DNA of 35,444 nt from Candidatus Segetimicrobium genomatis (GTDB taxonomy: Bacteria > Sysuimicrobiota > Sysuimicrobiia > Sysuimicrobiales > Kaftiobacteriaceae). Positions 1-9,408 of the stretch are shown one piece after another. The stretch covers positions 22,002 to 57,445 of the forward strand of contig VBAL01000010.1 in the NCBI GenBank assembly GCA_005888595.1, read 5' to 3'. The notes below the pieces were generated by a model. The model was not told the origin of the DNA. It made no database searches and saw only the letters and a list, made by a program, of their open reading frames with translations. The translations under genes were made by a program, and so were the position numbers. Numbering within the stretch: the stretch's first letter is position 1; each line of letters opens with the position of its first letter.

Positions 1-22
1 TGCCGTGGCGGCCCGATGCCGG

Positions 23-1368
23 CTACTTGGTTCCCAACAATCGCTGCAACTCTGCCTGGAGCAGACGGGCTGTATCCGCGGGCTGCGTTTGATCGTATAC
101 CACGCGATCAATTGCACGGATCAGGGCTTGCCCGACCTCGTCGAAGTTGTGAGTCACATAGTCAATCTTGTACGTGGTGAACGCATTCTCCCAGGTCCGT
201 AGCCACGGATTCTTCACCAGTTCCTGCTGATATCCTGTGGACTGGTAGAAGGCCTTTTTCGGGTGCGTGTACCCAACGGTCTTGAACCACCAAACAGCCT
301 GGTCAGTTTCTCCTTTCTTGCCGAGTATCGCAGCCAGAAACTGCTGCGCCAGTCGTTGCGCAGCCTGCGGTTTATTCGCGTTGATGGACCAGCCCCACGA
401 CCACTCCACGTTGTGGTAGGTGGAGCGGTTCCCCGGATCGACCACGGGATGCGGCGCGACACCGAAGTGGACGTTGGGGTTGTGGGGGATCATCGCGGGC
501 ACAAACCAGGTGCCGGCGAGGAGCATGGCCACCCGGCCCTGCGGCAGGTCGGCGAACCAGTTGGCCGGGAAGCTCGGATCATACACCTTGTCGGACCACG
601 TAAAATCGTACATCAGCTTGAACGCATCGGTCACCGGCTTTGTCGTGACCGCGGGCTTTCCGTCCACGGTAAGATCGGGTTGTCCGTACTGGCGCATCAG
701 CGCGTAGAAGTCCTGCGCGTACCATTGAGGAGAACGAAAATTGGCAAAGAACCCAAAGCGGTAGCCGATCTGCGTCAACTTGCCCGCGGAATCGCGCTTG
801 GTCAGTTTCTTCGCCATGTCGGCAATCATCCGCCATGACACCGGTGTGTCCGCGGACAATGGGGCCACACCGGCCGCGTTGAACATGTCGAGATTATAGA
901 AGAGCGCCAGCGTATTGTACTCGCTGAACAATCCGTACAGTTTGCCATCCCGTTCGAAGATCGACGTCGTCCCAGGCACGTAGGCATCGATCATGTCCCG
1001 GGCGGAGGCGTACCCAAAGATCGTGGGGTCCAGCGGCGCGAGAAACTTGTTGTCCATGAATACCTTATAGTGCCAGTCTCCCATGTCCCAGAGGTCCGGC
1101 CCGGCGCCACGACCCCGGCAAACGGGATGGCCGTCACCTTGACGCGGACACCGGGGTGTGCGGTCTGAAACTCCGGAATCCACTTCTTGGAGAGCGCATC
1201 CTGAAGCGGCGGGAACTCGTGGACCCAGATCTCCAGAGTCTGGGCCGGGGCGGCGTGGGCCCACCCGCCCGCAAGCGCGATCGTAAGCGCGGCGATGACC
1301 AGCGCCGCCGCCACCGCCGAACCCCAGGCGGATCCGAGTGTTCTCGTTTCTACTTCCACCTGCGCCAC
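23..1368 (-). pseudogene. Extracellular solute-binding protein (family 1, sugar-type ABC transporter), reading frame disrupted near 1103-1116
   Basis: N-terminal frame (991..1368) gives a signal peptide and LEIWVHEFPPLQDALSKKWIPEFQTAHPGVRVKVTAIPFAGV. The rest (GAGPDLWDMGDWHYKVF...WSWGWSINANKPQAAQRLAQQF) is in another frame (ORF 23..1381). Confidence 0.75.
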
Positions 1369-1523
1369 CTCCCTCAGTCAACTCATCCGGGCCGGCAGAA
1401 CGCAGCAGTGCATTCTACGCAGCGCGGGGCTTCCCTCTCGCGCGTGTCTAGATCTCGGTGGCCGGCGGCATGGAAGCAGGAGGTCGGCCTCTGCCTCGAA
1501 AAGTTGTTCCGGGAGTGAGACCG

Positions 1524-2090
1524 ATGCGCGGGTTGCCACGAGGTCTGGTTGTTGTCCTGGTGCTCCTCTCCGCCTCTGCGGGCTGGCAGCTGTTTGCCGT
1601 CCATAGTCTGCTGGGCGCGCGGGACGCGCAACTCGCCGCATTCGGGGAACAGGCGTACCGTCAGGCTCGGCAGGTCGCTCAGTTACAAGAGTACTTGCGC
1701 GCTCGGGACCGCAAGGTCATCACCCTTCTGGAAATGGTGAGCCAGCAAGACCAGGAACTGGTGGAACTCCGCACCCAAGTCGACCGCAGCCGGGTCCGGG
1801 ACCGGATAGAACTCTCTCGCAGTAATCTGTCCCTGCTCGCCTCCGCGCTGGAGCACTTCTTCAAGGACAACGGGCAGTATCCGGCGAGGCTGGCCGAACT
1901 GGTTCCCAAGTATCTCGGCGCGATCCCGCTGGAGCCGTGCACGAACGCCAGCTACGTGTACAGGCCGGTGAGCAGGCCGCGCCTGGACTATGGCCTATCC
2001 ACCGGCGGCTACCCCGCCAGCAGCGAATGCAGCCGAGTGGCCGCGGGCCTGAGCTTCGCGCCGGCGCTCGGCCTGGTCAACCAGCCGTAA
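1524..2090 (+). CDS. Single-pass membrane protein with coiled coil and GspG/type II secretion-like C-terminal domain
   Basis: ATG 1524 preceded by GGGAG. N-terminal TM segment, coiled coil (QLQEYLRARDRKVITLLEMVSQQDQELVELRTQ), then LLASALEHFFKDNGQYPARLAELVPKYLGAIPLEP, a GspG-like pattern. Confidence 0.65.
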   Translation: MRGLPRGLVVVLVLLSASAGWQLFAVHSLLGARDAQLAAFGEQAYRQARQVAQLQEYLRARDRKVITLLEMVSQQDQELVELRTQVDRSRVRDRIELSRSNLSLLASALEHFFKDNGQYPARLAELVPKYLGAIPLEPCTNASYVYRPVSRPRLDYGLSTGGYPASSECSRVAAGLSFAPALGLVNQP

Positions 2091-2197
2091 ACAAATTCCC
2101 CTCACCCTTCACCATTTGACTCAGATCAGGAATCGCGCTTTTGCGCGCGCTGGGCTCTGCGCAACGGCCTCTCCCAGGGGGAAAGGCGTAAGGGGAT

Positions 2198-2219
2198 CGC
2201 GCCGCCATTCGGCGGCGCG
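2198..2219. terminator. Perfect 9-bp GC hairpin downstream of tRNA-Arg
   Basis: cgcgccgcc-attc-ggcggcgcg; no clear T-tract. Confidence 0.35.
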
Positions 2220-2229
2220 TCCACCAACT

Positions 2230-2306
2230 TGGCGGGCCCGGAGGGACTCGAACCCCCAACCTCGCGGTTAGAAGCCGCGAGCTCTATCCACTTGAGCTAC
2301 GGGCCC
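2230..2306 (-). tRNA. tRNA-Arg (anticodon TCT), CCA encoded
   Basis: Reverse complement GGGCCCGTAGCTCAAGTGGATAGAGCTCGCGGCTTCTAACCGCGAGGTTGGGGGTTCGAGTCCCTCCGGGCCCGCCA. Acceptor GGGCCCG/CGGGCCC; anticodon loop CTTCTAA. Confidence 0.95.
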
Positions 2307-2531
2307 GAAGATGCAGCCTGCGGAAATCCTTCGCCGATTGCGTCCCGCAGGACGTAGTATACCTCGTTTGTCTCCGTGCAGACGACGGCAGTGGCGTCAA
2401 TTCTCTGGAGCCGCGCACAGCCCACCGCAGTCCGAAGTGCCGCCGGGGAGGGTACAGAGAACAGTAGGTCTAAATTACTCCGGCGCAAGGATATCCTCGC
2501 TGTTCTCGCGCGCGCCATCGGGAGCGCTTGG

Positions 2532-4028
2532 ATGTCGGCAGACCTGATCAAAGAGTGGCTCCGCCACCGCACCGGGCGCCTCGCCCTCGCGCTGGGCATC
2601 TACGCGCTGCTATTTGTTCTCTGGGTGGCGTTTGGCGCGTCTCGTCTCCCTCATCGTGAAGCCATCGGCGACCTGGCCTTCCCGCCGATGGGGCTGACCG
2701 CGGCTGTCCTGACGAGGCGGCGCGCCCGGGTGGCCTGGCGCACAGCCGCGTTGGCCATGTTCTTCTACGCCGGCGGCGATCTCTTGTGGGCCTACTACGA
2801 ATTGGTGCTGGGGATCGATCCATTCCCGTCGCTTGCCGACGTCGGGTATCTGCTGTTCTATCCGACGTTGATGCTCGGGCTGATGACATTCCCGTTTGCG
2901 CCGCGTTCGAAAGCCTCGCAGACCAAGTTCTGGCTGGACGCTGGCACGGTACTCCTGGGCGCCTGGATGGTCATCTGGTATTTTGTGCTGGGCCCGACCG
3001 CCCTGGCCGAGCATGCCGAACGGCTCAGCGCCATGCTGGCATCCGCTTACCCTATTGGCGACCTCGTGCTGATCTTCGGCACCGCCACGCTGCTGTTCCG
3101 CCAGCCTGAAAGCGGGAACCGGCACGCGCTGGGGATCCTCGCCGCGGGAATCACCAGCTTCCTTGTCGCTGACGTGGCGTTCGGCCACCTGGACCTGCAG
3201 AGTGCGTACCAGGCTGGCGACTGGCCGGACGCGTTCTGGATGCTGGCGTGGTTTCTCTTCGCCGCGAGCGCACTGTATCAGTCCTGGTGGTCGTCCAAGA
3301 AGCCGCTGGCGGCCGGGGCATGGCCCCCGGAGGGCATCCGGGTGATCAGCTCTCTGCCGTACGCGGCCGCCGTACTTGGCTATGGCTTGCTCGTGGTCGC
3401 CGGTCACCGCGCCGCCCTTTACCCGCTGGGTGGTTTGCTCTACGGTGCTATTGCGATTACCGTATTCATCCTGCTCCGGCAGCTCACGGTGATGCGCGAG
3501 AACCTGCAGCTGCTCGCCGACACGCAGCAGCTGGCCATTACAGACGGTCTGACCGGGTTGTTGAACAGGCGGCAGTTCTTTGAGCTGGCCGAGCGCGAGT
3601 TCGCGCGCTGTCAGCGCTACCGACGCCCGCTGTCTGCCATCATGGTAGACATCGATACCTTCAAAACCATCAACGACCGCCACGGGCATCTCGCCGGCGA
3701 CATGGTGATGCAGGCCGTAGCCGAACACTGCAAGAGGCAGCTGCGGAAGGTTGACCTGGTCGGCAGATATGGCGGAGACGAGATCGTCATCGTGCTGCCG
3801 GAGACAGACCTCCACGCCGCGTCCGGCGTGGCTCAGCGGCTGCTCGTTGCGATCACGCAGTCGCCGCTGGCGTTTGGCGAGGATCTTCTGAAAATTTCGA
3901 TCAGTGCCGGTGTGGCGCCTGGAAACGGCAGCGCAACTCTGACGGCGTTGTTGCACCGCGCCGACGAAGCCTTGTATGAAGCAAAGCAGGCCGGCCGGAA
4001 TAGGATCAAGATCAGCGCGGAAGGCTAG
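2532..4028 (+). CDS. Membrane-anchored diguanylate cyclase (GGDEF domain)
   Basis: Multiple N-terminal TM segments, then ITDGLTGLLNRRQFFELAEREF and RYGGDEIVIVLPETD. Upstream ORF extension to 2376 is probably not translated. Confidence 0.9.
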   Translation: MSADLIKEWLRHRTGRLALALGIYALLFVLWVAFGASRLPHREAIGDLAFPPMGLTAAVLTRRRARVAWRTAALAMFFYAGGDLLWAYYELVLGIDPFPSLADVGYLLFYPTLMLGLMTFPFAPRSKASQTKFWLDAGTVLLGAWMVIWYFVLGPTALAEHAERLSAMLASAYPIGDLVLIFGTATLLFRQPESGNRHALGILAAGITSFLVADVAFGHLDLQSAYQAGDWPDAFWMLAWFLFAASALYQSWWSSKKPLAAGAWPPEGIRVISSLPYAAAVLGYGLLVVAGHRAALYPLGGLLYGAIAITVFILLRQLTVMRENLQLLADTQQLAITDGLTGLLNRRQFFELAEREFARCQRYRRPLSAIMVDIDTFKTINDRHGHLAGDMVMQAVAEHCKRQLRKVDLVGRYGGDEIVIVLPETDLHAASGVAQRLLVAITQSPLAFGEDLLKISISAGVAPGNGSATLTALLHRADEALYEAKQAGRNRIKISAEG

Positions 4029-4999
4029 ATCCGGTGGACGCGCAGCAGTGAGACCCCGACCGCCCCAGCCAGCAGCAGCGCCGCCGCCCCCGCCAGCAGC
4101 CCGCTGACCTCCGTGGGCCGAGACTCCCATCCAATATCCCGGCTAAGACGGCGGTAGACACGGCGCAGTTCGCTCGTCGACGTCGCATGATAATACGTGC
4201 CGCCGGTAATCTCGGCAACTTCGCGAAGCGTATCCTCATCCAGTCGCACCCAGATGCTGCGGCCGCCGAGGTTGAGGAATGTGCCCTCGGGGGTCCCGAT
4301 GCCGACCGTGTACACTTTGACCTCCTGCTCGCGGGCGATTCGCGCCGCGTCCTGCGGCAGGGCACCGCGGTTGCTCTGCCCATCGGAGAGGAGCACGATG
4401 GAGCCCGAGGGCACCGGGGGCTGCGGGACCGGGGCAGGCGCCAGCGGCGAGCTGGGGCGCTGCCGCCCGGGGAGCGCCCAGACGGCTTCGAGCAGCCCAT
4501 CCCCGATGGCGGTGGCAAACTCCGTCGAGAGCAGATCGATAGCTTCCAGGATACGCGTCCGCTCCGTGGTCGGTGGAACGATCAGCGTTGCATAGCTACT
4601 AAAGGTCACCAGGCCCACCTTCAACCCGCGCGGCAGGATGCGGACGAATTCCTTGGCCGCCGCTTTCGCCGCCTCGATGCGGTTGGGCGGCAGATCATCC
4701 GCCAGCATGCTCCGGCTGACATCGATGGAGAGCATGACCGTATTCTGCACGGCCGGCACCGGCATTGGCGCTATCGGCCGGCCCAGTGAGAGGATGACCG
4801 CGGCCAGCGACAACGCGACGAGGACTCCAGGAAAGTGGCGCGTCCACCGTCCGGACACCTCGAGCGCCTGCGCCAGCATCTCGACCTGCGTGTAGGAGAC
4901 AGACCGGCGGGCAGGCCGCCGCAGCGCCCACACATACAGCGCCGCCAGCAGCGGCACTGCCGCCAGCCCCATCAGCATGATGGGCCACTGAAACGTCAT
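4025..4999 (-). CDS. VWA domain membrane protein (BatA-like)
   Basis: MIDAS DVSRSMLADDLPPNR; LLSDGQSNRG; flanking TM helices; follows MoxR and DUF58 genes. Confidence 0.88.
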   Translation of the reverse strand: MTFQWPIMLMGLAAVPLLAALYVWALRRPARRSVSYTQVEMLAQALEVSGRWTRHFPGVLVALSLAAVILSLGRPIAPMPVPAVQNTVMLSIDVSRSMLADDLPPNRIEAAKAAAKEFVRILPRGLKVGLVTFSSYATLIVPPTTERTRILEAIDLLSTEFATAIGDGLLEAVWALPGRQRPSSPLAPAPVPQPPVPSGSIVLLSDGQSNRGALPQDAARIAREQEVKVYTVGIGTPEGTFLNLGGRSIWVRLDEDTLREVAEITGGTYYHATSTSELRRVYRRLSRDIGWESRPTEVSGLLAGAAALLLAGAVGVSLLRVHRI

Positions 5000-5044
5000 G
5001 CGCGCCCCCCGGCCTTTCCCGCACTACATCTGCCGAATATCACG

Positions 5045-6067
5045 TCAGGGCACCCTCCGGAACCAAACCAGCGAGAACGCCCCCCCGGTCAGGATGAGCA
5101 CACCGGCCGCTGCGGCGAGGAGTGACGTGATCTCTGTACGGCGACGCTCCCATCCGATGGCGCGCCCCAATTCTCTACTGACTCGCCGGAGTTCGTCGGC
5201 ATTGGACACATCAAAGTATCGCCCGCCGGTCATTTGTGCGATCTGCCGCAGCAGCGTGGCGTCAAACGGGACGAGGACCAGCTGGCCTTCGACCTGCATC
5301 ACGCTGCCGCCCGTTGTCCCCACTCCCACGCCGAAGATTCGGACGTTGGCGTCCTTGGCCAGCGCGGTCGCGACGGCGGGATCGATGCCGAGGTTGCTGA
5401 TGCCATCAGAAAACATGAGAACTGCTGCGGGCGGCAGTTGGGTGGGAGAGGCGCCGGGCGTCGGAGCCGGCGGGATCGGGATGGCCGGCTGCTGTGGAGA
5501 GATGTTCAACCGATCGCCGAGCAGCTCTTTGCGTTCGGGCAACGCCCGCAGCGCCTCGATGATCGCTGAGCCCACGCCCGTCGCCTGCTGAAGCTTCAAC
5601 CCCGCGATGGCCTCCCGCAACGGCTGCCGTTCCGTCGTGGGGGGGACAAGCACCTGCGCGTAGTCGCTGAACGCGATCAGCCCCACCTTTGTCGATCCCG
5701 GGATCAACGCCAGGACCTGGAGTGCTGCCTCCTCTGCGGCCTTCAACCGGTTCGGTTTGACGTCTTCCCCAATCATGCTCTTGCTCACATCAATCGCCAG
5801 AATCAACGCCGCGCGGTTGGTCGGCAGCGGAACGGCAGCGATGGGTCTGGCCATGGCCAGCGTGAGCAGGGTCACGGCGGTGACGTAGAGGCCGACCGGG
5901 AGATGCCGCCGAAGCGCGGACGGTCTGGTCCACAGATGGCCCAGCAGGTGCGCATCGGCCAGCGCGGCCTCAGCGCGGCCTCGCAGCCGCTGCGTGCGCA
6001 CATATCCCCACAGCAACAGGGGGGATGCCAGCATGGCCCACAGCATCACCGGCCAGCCAAACTCCAC
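5045..6067 (-). CDS. VWA domain membrane protein (BatA-like), paralog of the 4025-4999 gene
   Basis: AIDVSKSMIGEDVKPNRLKAAEEAA; MFSDGISNLGIDP; C-terminal TM. Confidence 0.88.
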   Translation of the reverse strand: MEFGWPVMLWAMLASPLLLWGYVRTQRLRGRAEAALADAHLLGHLWTRPSALRRHLPVGLYVTAVTLLTLAMARPIAAVPLPTNRAALILAIDVSKSMIGEDVKPNRLKAAEEAALQVLALIPGSTKVGLIAFSDYAQVLVPPTTERQPLREAIAGLKLQQATGVGSAIIEALRALPERKELLGDRLNISPQQPAIPIPPAPTPGASPTQLPPAAVLMFSDGISNLGIDPAVATALAKDANVRIFGVGVGTTGGSVMQVEGQLVLVPFDATLLRQIAQMTGGRYFDVSNADELRRVSRELGRAIGWERRRTEITSLLAAAAGVLILTGGAFSLVWFRRVP

Positions 6068-6936
6068 CGGCTCCTCCTACGTCGGTATGTGATGAACCTC
6101 AGCAGCGGACTGAGAAGCGGCTCTGCCGTCGACAGCTCGAGGGCATCAACCGCCGCCGTGTGCAGCGCAGCCGCGACCGCCGCCCGCTGCCGCGTGGCCA
6201 GCGCGCGATAGGTTTCCCGCAGACGCGCATCCGACGTGTCCACCCAGAGCTGTTGCCCGCTCTCCGGGTCGCGGACGAAAAGGCCGCCTACATCCGGTAG
6301 TTCCTGCTCTGCTGGGTCGGAGATCCAGACCGCGATGACATCATGCCGTCGTGCCAGTTCCTGCAGCGATTGCTGCCACCCGTCGGCCGCCTGGAAATCC
6401 GACAGGACAAACACCAGACACCGGCGGCGCAGCGCGCGCGCGGCCTGGCGCAACCCATCGGCCAACCCACCGCCGCCGGGTCGGGGCGGGGCCTGCTGCA
6501 GCATGTGCAGAATGCGGAGGACGTGTACGCGGCCACCCCGCGGCGGTACATACACCTCCCGTCCAGGGAATCCAATCAGGCCGACCTTGTCTCCGTGTCG
6601 CGCCACGATGTACGCGGCGACGCCGGCGAACTCCGCGGCGCTCTCGCGTTTCAGTTGCCGGCGGGTGCCGAACACCATCGAGGGAGACAAGTCAACCAGC
6701 ATCCAGGCGGTGAGTTCACGTTCTTCCAGATATTGGCGGACGAAAAGACGGTGCATGCGGGCTGTGACGTTCCAGTCGATGCGGCGGACTTCGTCTCCCG
6801 GCTGATATTCTCGCACCTCGGCCAGGTCAAGACTGGGCCCGTAGAACATTCCGGTGTAATCGCCGAAGAGCAGGCCGTCCAGCCGACGCACGACCTTAAA
6901 TTCTAACCGCCGCAGGATGCTCTCTGGCGTTTCCAT
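6046..6936 (-). CDS. DUF58 domain protein
   Basis: GLLFGDYTGMFYGPSLDLAEVREYQPGDEVRRIDWNVTARMHRLFVRQYLEERELTAWMLVDLSPSM. Start METPESILRRLE at 6936. Confidence 0.9.
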   Translation of the reverse strand: METPESILRRLEFKVVRRLDGLLFGDYTGMFYGPSLDLAEVREYQPGDEVRRIDWNVTARMHRLFVRQYLEERELTAWMLVDLSPSMVFGTRRQLKRESAAEFAGVAAYIVARHGDKVGLIGFPGREVYVPPRGGRVHVLRILHMLQQAPPRPGGGGLADGLRQAARALRRRCLVFVLSDFQAADGWQQSLQELARRHDVIAVWISDPAEQELPDVGGLFVRDPESGQQLWVDTSDARLRETYRALATRQRAAVAAALHTAAVDALELSTAEPLLSPLLRFITYRRRRSRWSLAGR

Positions 6937-6937
6937 T

Positions 6938-7157
6938 TTAGCCGCCACGACCTTGCCCCACCGGCCTCGCCGCCTGCCCTCGAGAGTCATCCATGGGTCG
7001 CTCGACTGGTAGGCTTTTTGCGTGTCGGCCTCCCTGCGCCGCCGGCCCGCTCTGCGAGCACCCTGGGTGGGTCGCCACATGCCAGTACATCTTAGCCGCC
7101 ACGACCTTGCCCCACCGGCCTCGCCGCCTGCCCTCGAGAGTCATCCATGGGCCGCTC
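6938..7157. repeat. Partial tandem duplication with 154-bp period between moxR and DUF58 genes
   Basis: 6938-6997 is identical to 7092-7151 (60 bp) and extends to 66 bp with one mismatch. Confidence 0.9.
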
Positions 7158-7171
7158 CACAACCATCCGCG

Positions 7172-8197
7172 CTAGGAGGACGGTGCTGACCGCATGGCCT
7201 CATAGGGATCGCCGATGTGGACGCGCGGGACGGGAACGTGCTCCAGGACGCGGGAGACGATATGATCGCCCGTAATGTTCTGTGCCAGGGCCTCATACGA
7301 CAGGACCAGCCGGTGGCGCATGACCTCTGGCGCGATGTCGCGCACGTCTTCCGGCAGCACGTACTCCCGGCCGCGCAGGAGCCCAAGCGCCTTCGCGCCG
7401 ATAATCATGTTCAAAGACGCCCTCGGGCTGCTGCCGTACGAGACGTACGGCGCAAGTTCTCCCAGCCCAAAGTCCTTCGGGCGGCGGGTGACGTTGGCCA
7501 GGGTCACCGCGTATTCCATCAACTTGGGGTGGACGTAGAGGGCATCGGCGATCCGCTGCATATCGAGCAAATCAGCGGCGGCGATCACCGGTTGCACCTC
7601 CGGATGCTGCACGGCCATCCGCTCCACCACGGTGACTTCTTCCAGCACGCTCGGATACGTGATGACGACTTTAAACATGAAGCGGTCCACCTGCGCCTCC
7701 GGCAGCGGATACGTCCCCTCACTCTCAATCGGGTTTTGCGTCGCCAGCACCAGGAAGGGGGTCGGCAGCGGAAACGTCTGCTTGCCGATCGTCACCTGCC
7801 GTTCTTGCATCGCCTCCAGCAACGCAGATTGCACCTTCGCCGGCGCCCGGTTAATCTCGTCGGCGAGGACGAGATTTGCGAGGACCGGGCCGAGTTCAGT
7901 ATCAAACGTGCCGGTGTGCTGATTGTAGATGCGGGTTCCAATGAGGTCCGCGGGCACCAGATCGGGCGTGAACTGGATGCGTTTGAATTCGCAGTCGATC
8001 ACCCGGGCGGCGGTCTTGATGGCTAAGGTCTTGGCCAGCCCAGGCACTCCCTCGATGAGGACGTGCCCGCGTGCCAGCAGCGCGACCAGGATCCGTTCCA
8101 ACATCAGATCCTGGCCGACGATCACCTTCTTGATCTCGACCAAGACCTTGCGCATCGTGGTCGAGGCCTGCTGAAAGGTTTCCACCGGAACCCTCAC
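7172..8197 (-). CDS. MoxR family AAA ATPase
   Basis: VLIEGVPGLAKTLAIKTAARV; LADEINRAPAKVQSALLEAMQERQVTIG; FLVLATQNPIESEGTYPLPEAQVDRFM. Confidence 0.95.
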   Translation of the reverse strand: MRVPVETFQQASTTMRKVLVEIKKVIVGQDLMLERILVALLARGHVLIEGVPGLAKTLAIKTAARVIDCEFKRIQFTPDLVPADLIGTRIYNQHTGTFDTELGPVLANLVLADEINRAPAKVQSALLEAMQERQVTIGKQTFPLPTPFLVLATQNPIESEGTYPLPEAQVDRFMFKVVITYPSVLEEVTVVERMAVQHPEVQPVIAAADLLDMQRIADALYVHPKLMEYAVTLANVTRRPKDFGLGELAPYVSYGSSPRASLNMIIGAKALGLLRGREYVLPEDVRDIAPEVMRHRLVLSYEALAQNITGDHIVSRVLEHVPVPRVHIGDPYEAMRSAPSS

Positions 8198-8256
8198 GCC
8201 GCCGCCTCCTTTGGGAACGTTGGCTGCATCCTACACCCGGCGAAAAACGCGGTCAA

Positions 8257-8338
8257 GCAGTCGCGCGGTCGCCGCGTGCGCTCGAACCGTCCCTTATGCT
8301 GTGCCCTCGATCGCCCGACCGCCAGACCGCTCGACTGC
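8257..8338. repeat. Intergenic inverted repeat, 14-nt arms (13/14 match)
   Basis: gcagtcgcgcggtc (8257-8270) against gaccgctcgactgc (8325-8338), between protease and moxR genes. Confidence 0.6.
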
Positions 8339-8343
8339 GCAGG

Positions 8344-9360
8344 CTATAGCGTGGGCCGCTCCCCCAGGATGACCGTGGTCGTTGCTGCATGGCCGTCGCG
8401 ATTGATCTCCAGCGTGACCGGGTCGCCGATATGCTTGCTCAAGATGTAGGCCGCCAGCGCCCCGAACGTCGTCACGGGCCGGCCATCGATGGCGGTGATG
8501 ACATCGCCGCCCGTGGGAACATCCGCGGTGCTGTTGGCTCGTCCACCCCGCAGCCCGGCGAGCGACGCCGGACTGTGCGGGAGCACTTCCAGAATCAAGA
8601 CGCCGTTGTGCAACGCCAGTCCGAGTTCGGCCGCGAGGTCTTCCGTCAGGGTCCGCCCGGTGATACCCAACCAGGGATGCCGGACGTCGCCGGCTCGCAG
8701 GTCAGTCAAGACGGCGCGGATTGCGTCGGTGGCCACCGACAGGCTGAGCAATCCATTGCGGGTGATCGCCACAATGACGCCGATCACCTCCCCTCGTTCG
8801 TTGACCAGCGCACCACCGGAATCGCCCGGATAGACGACCGCGGTCGAGAGGAGGTTGGGCACGCCGGCCCGCGCTTCAAGGTCGATTTCCAGAAACGTGC
8901 CGGCGGTCGGCCCCGCCTGCCGGCGCGGCGCCCGACCCAAGGCCACGACGGTATCCCCGCGCTGCAGCAGCGATGACGCCGCCAGGGTAACAGCGGGAAG
9001 CGGGCGGACCGCATCGACTCGAAGCAGGGCGATGTCATACACGCGATCAGTCCCCACCACATCTGCCGGCAAGACCTCCCCGCTGTGGAGCTGCACCTCC
9101 AGACTGCTGGCCCGGTCGACGACGTGTCCGGCGGTGAGAATCACTCCCGATGGATCGATGATGATCCCCGATCCCGACCCCCGGGCCGCCCGGCCGCCGG
9201 CGCGATATGTGGCGGTGATCAGGACCACGGCACGGTCTGCCGTCTCGATGGCGAATGCCGGGGGGGACGCGGTCTGCGCCGCCGGCGACGGTGCCGCCCA
9301 CGCCAATGCGGTCAGCACGAGCACGCCGCAGATGAGAGGCTGGACCACTCGTTGTTTCAT
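8344..9360 (-). CDS. Exported trypsin-like serine protease with PDZ domain (HtrA/DegP-like)
   Basis: Signal peptide; GSGIIIDPSGVILTAGHVV (His), DIALLRV (Asp), YPGDSGGALVNERGEVIGV (Ser); C-terminal PDZ GVLILEVLPHSPASLAGLRGG. Confidence 0.92.
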   Translation of the reverse strand: MKQRVVQPLICGVLVLTALAWAAPSPAAQTASPPAFAIETADRAVVLITATYRAGGRAARGSGSGIIIDPSGVILTAGHVVDRASSLEVQLHSGEVLPADVVGTDRVYDIALLRVDAVRPLPAVTLAASSLLQRGDTVVALGRAPRRQAGPTAGTFLEIDLEARAGVPNLLSTAVVYPGDSGGALVNERGEVIGVIVAITRNGLLSLSVATDAIRAVLTDLRAGDVRHPWLGITGRTLTEDLAAELGLALHNGVLILEVLPHSPASLAGLRGGRANSTADVPTGGDVITAIDGRPVTTFGALAAYILSKHIGDPVTLEINRDGHAATTTVILGERPTL

Positions 9361-9408
9361 CACGCTATCCCTCCACCACGCGACCACGCGACGGCGCGCC
9401 CGCGTGTA

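Noticed and set aside
2610-4130. 506-aa minus-strand ORF
   Set aside because: Antisense to the GGDEF gene; low-complexity composition typical of high-GC shadow ORFs.
6046-7080. Extended 344-aa DUF58 start
   Set aside because: The extra 48 residues are encoded by the duplicated intergenic repeat; METPESILRRLE at 6936 is the more credible start.
4025-8197. MoxR/DUF58/VWA/VWA operon as a novel defence or ternary system
   Set aside because: Matches the common MoxR-DUF58-BatA-like operon layout; no additional unusual partner.
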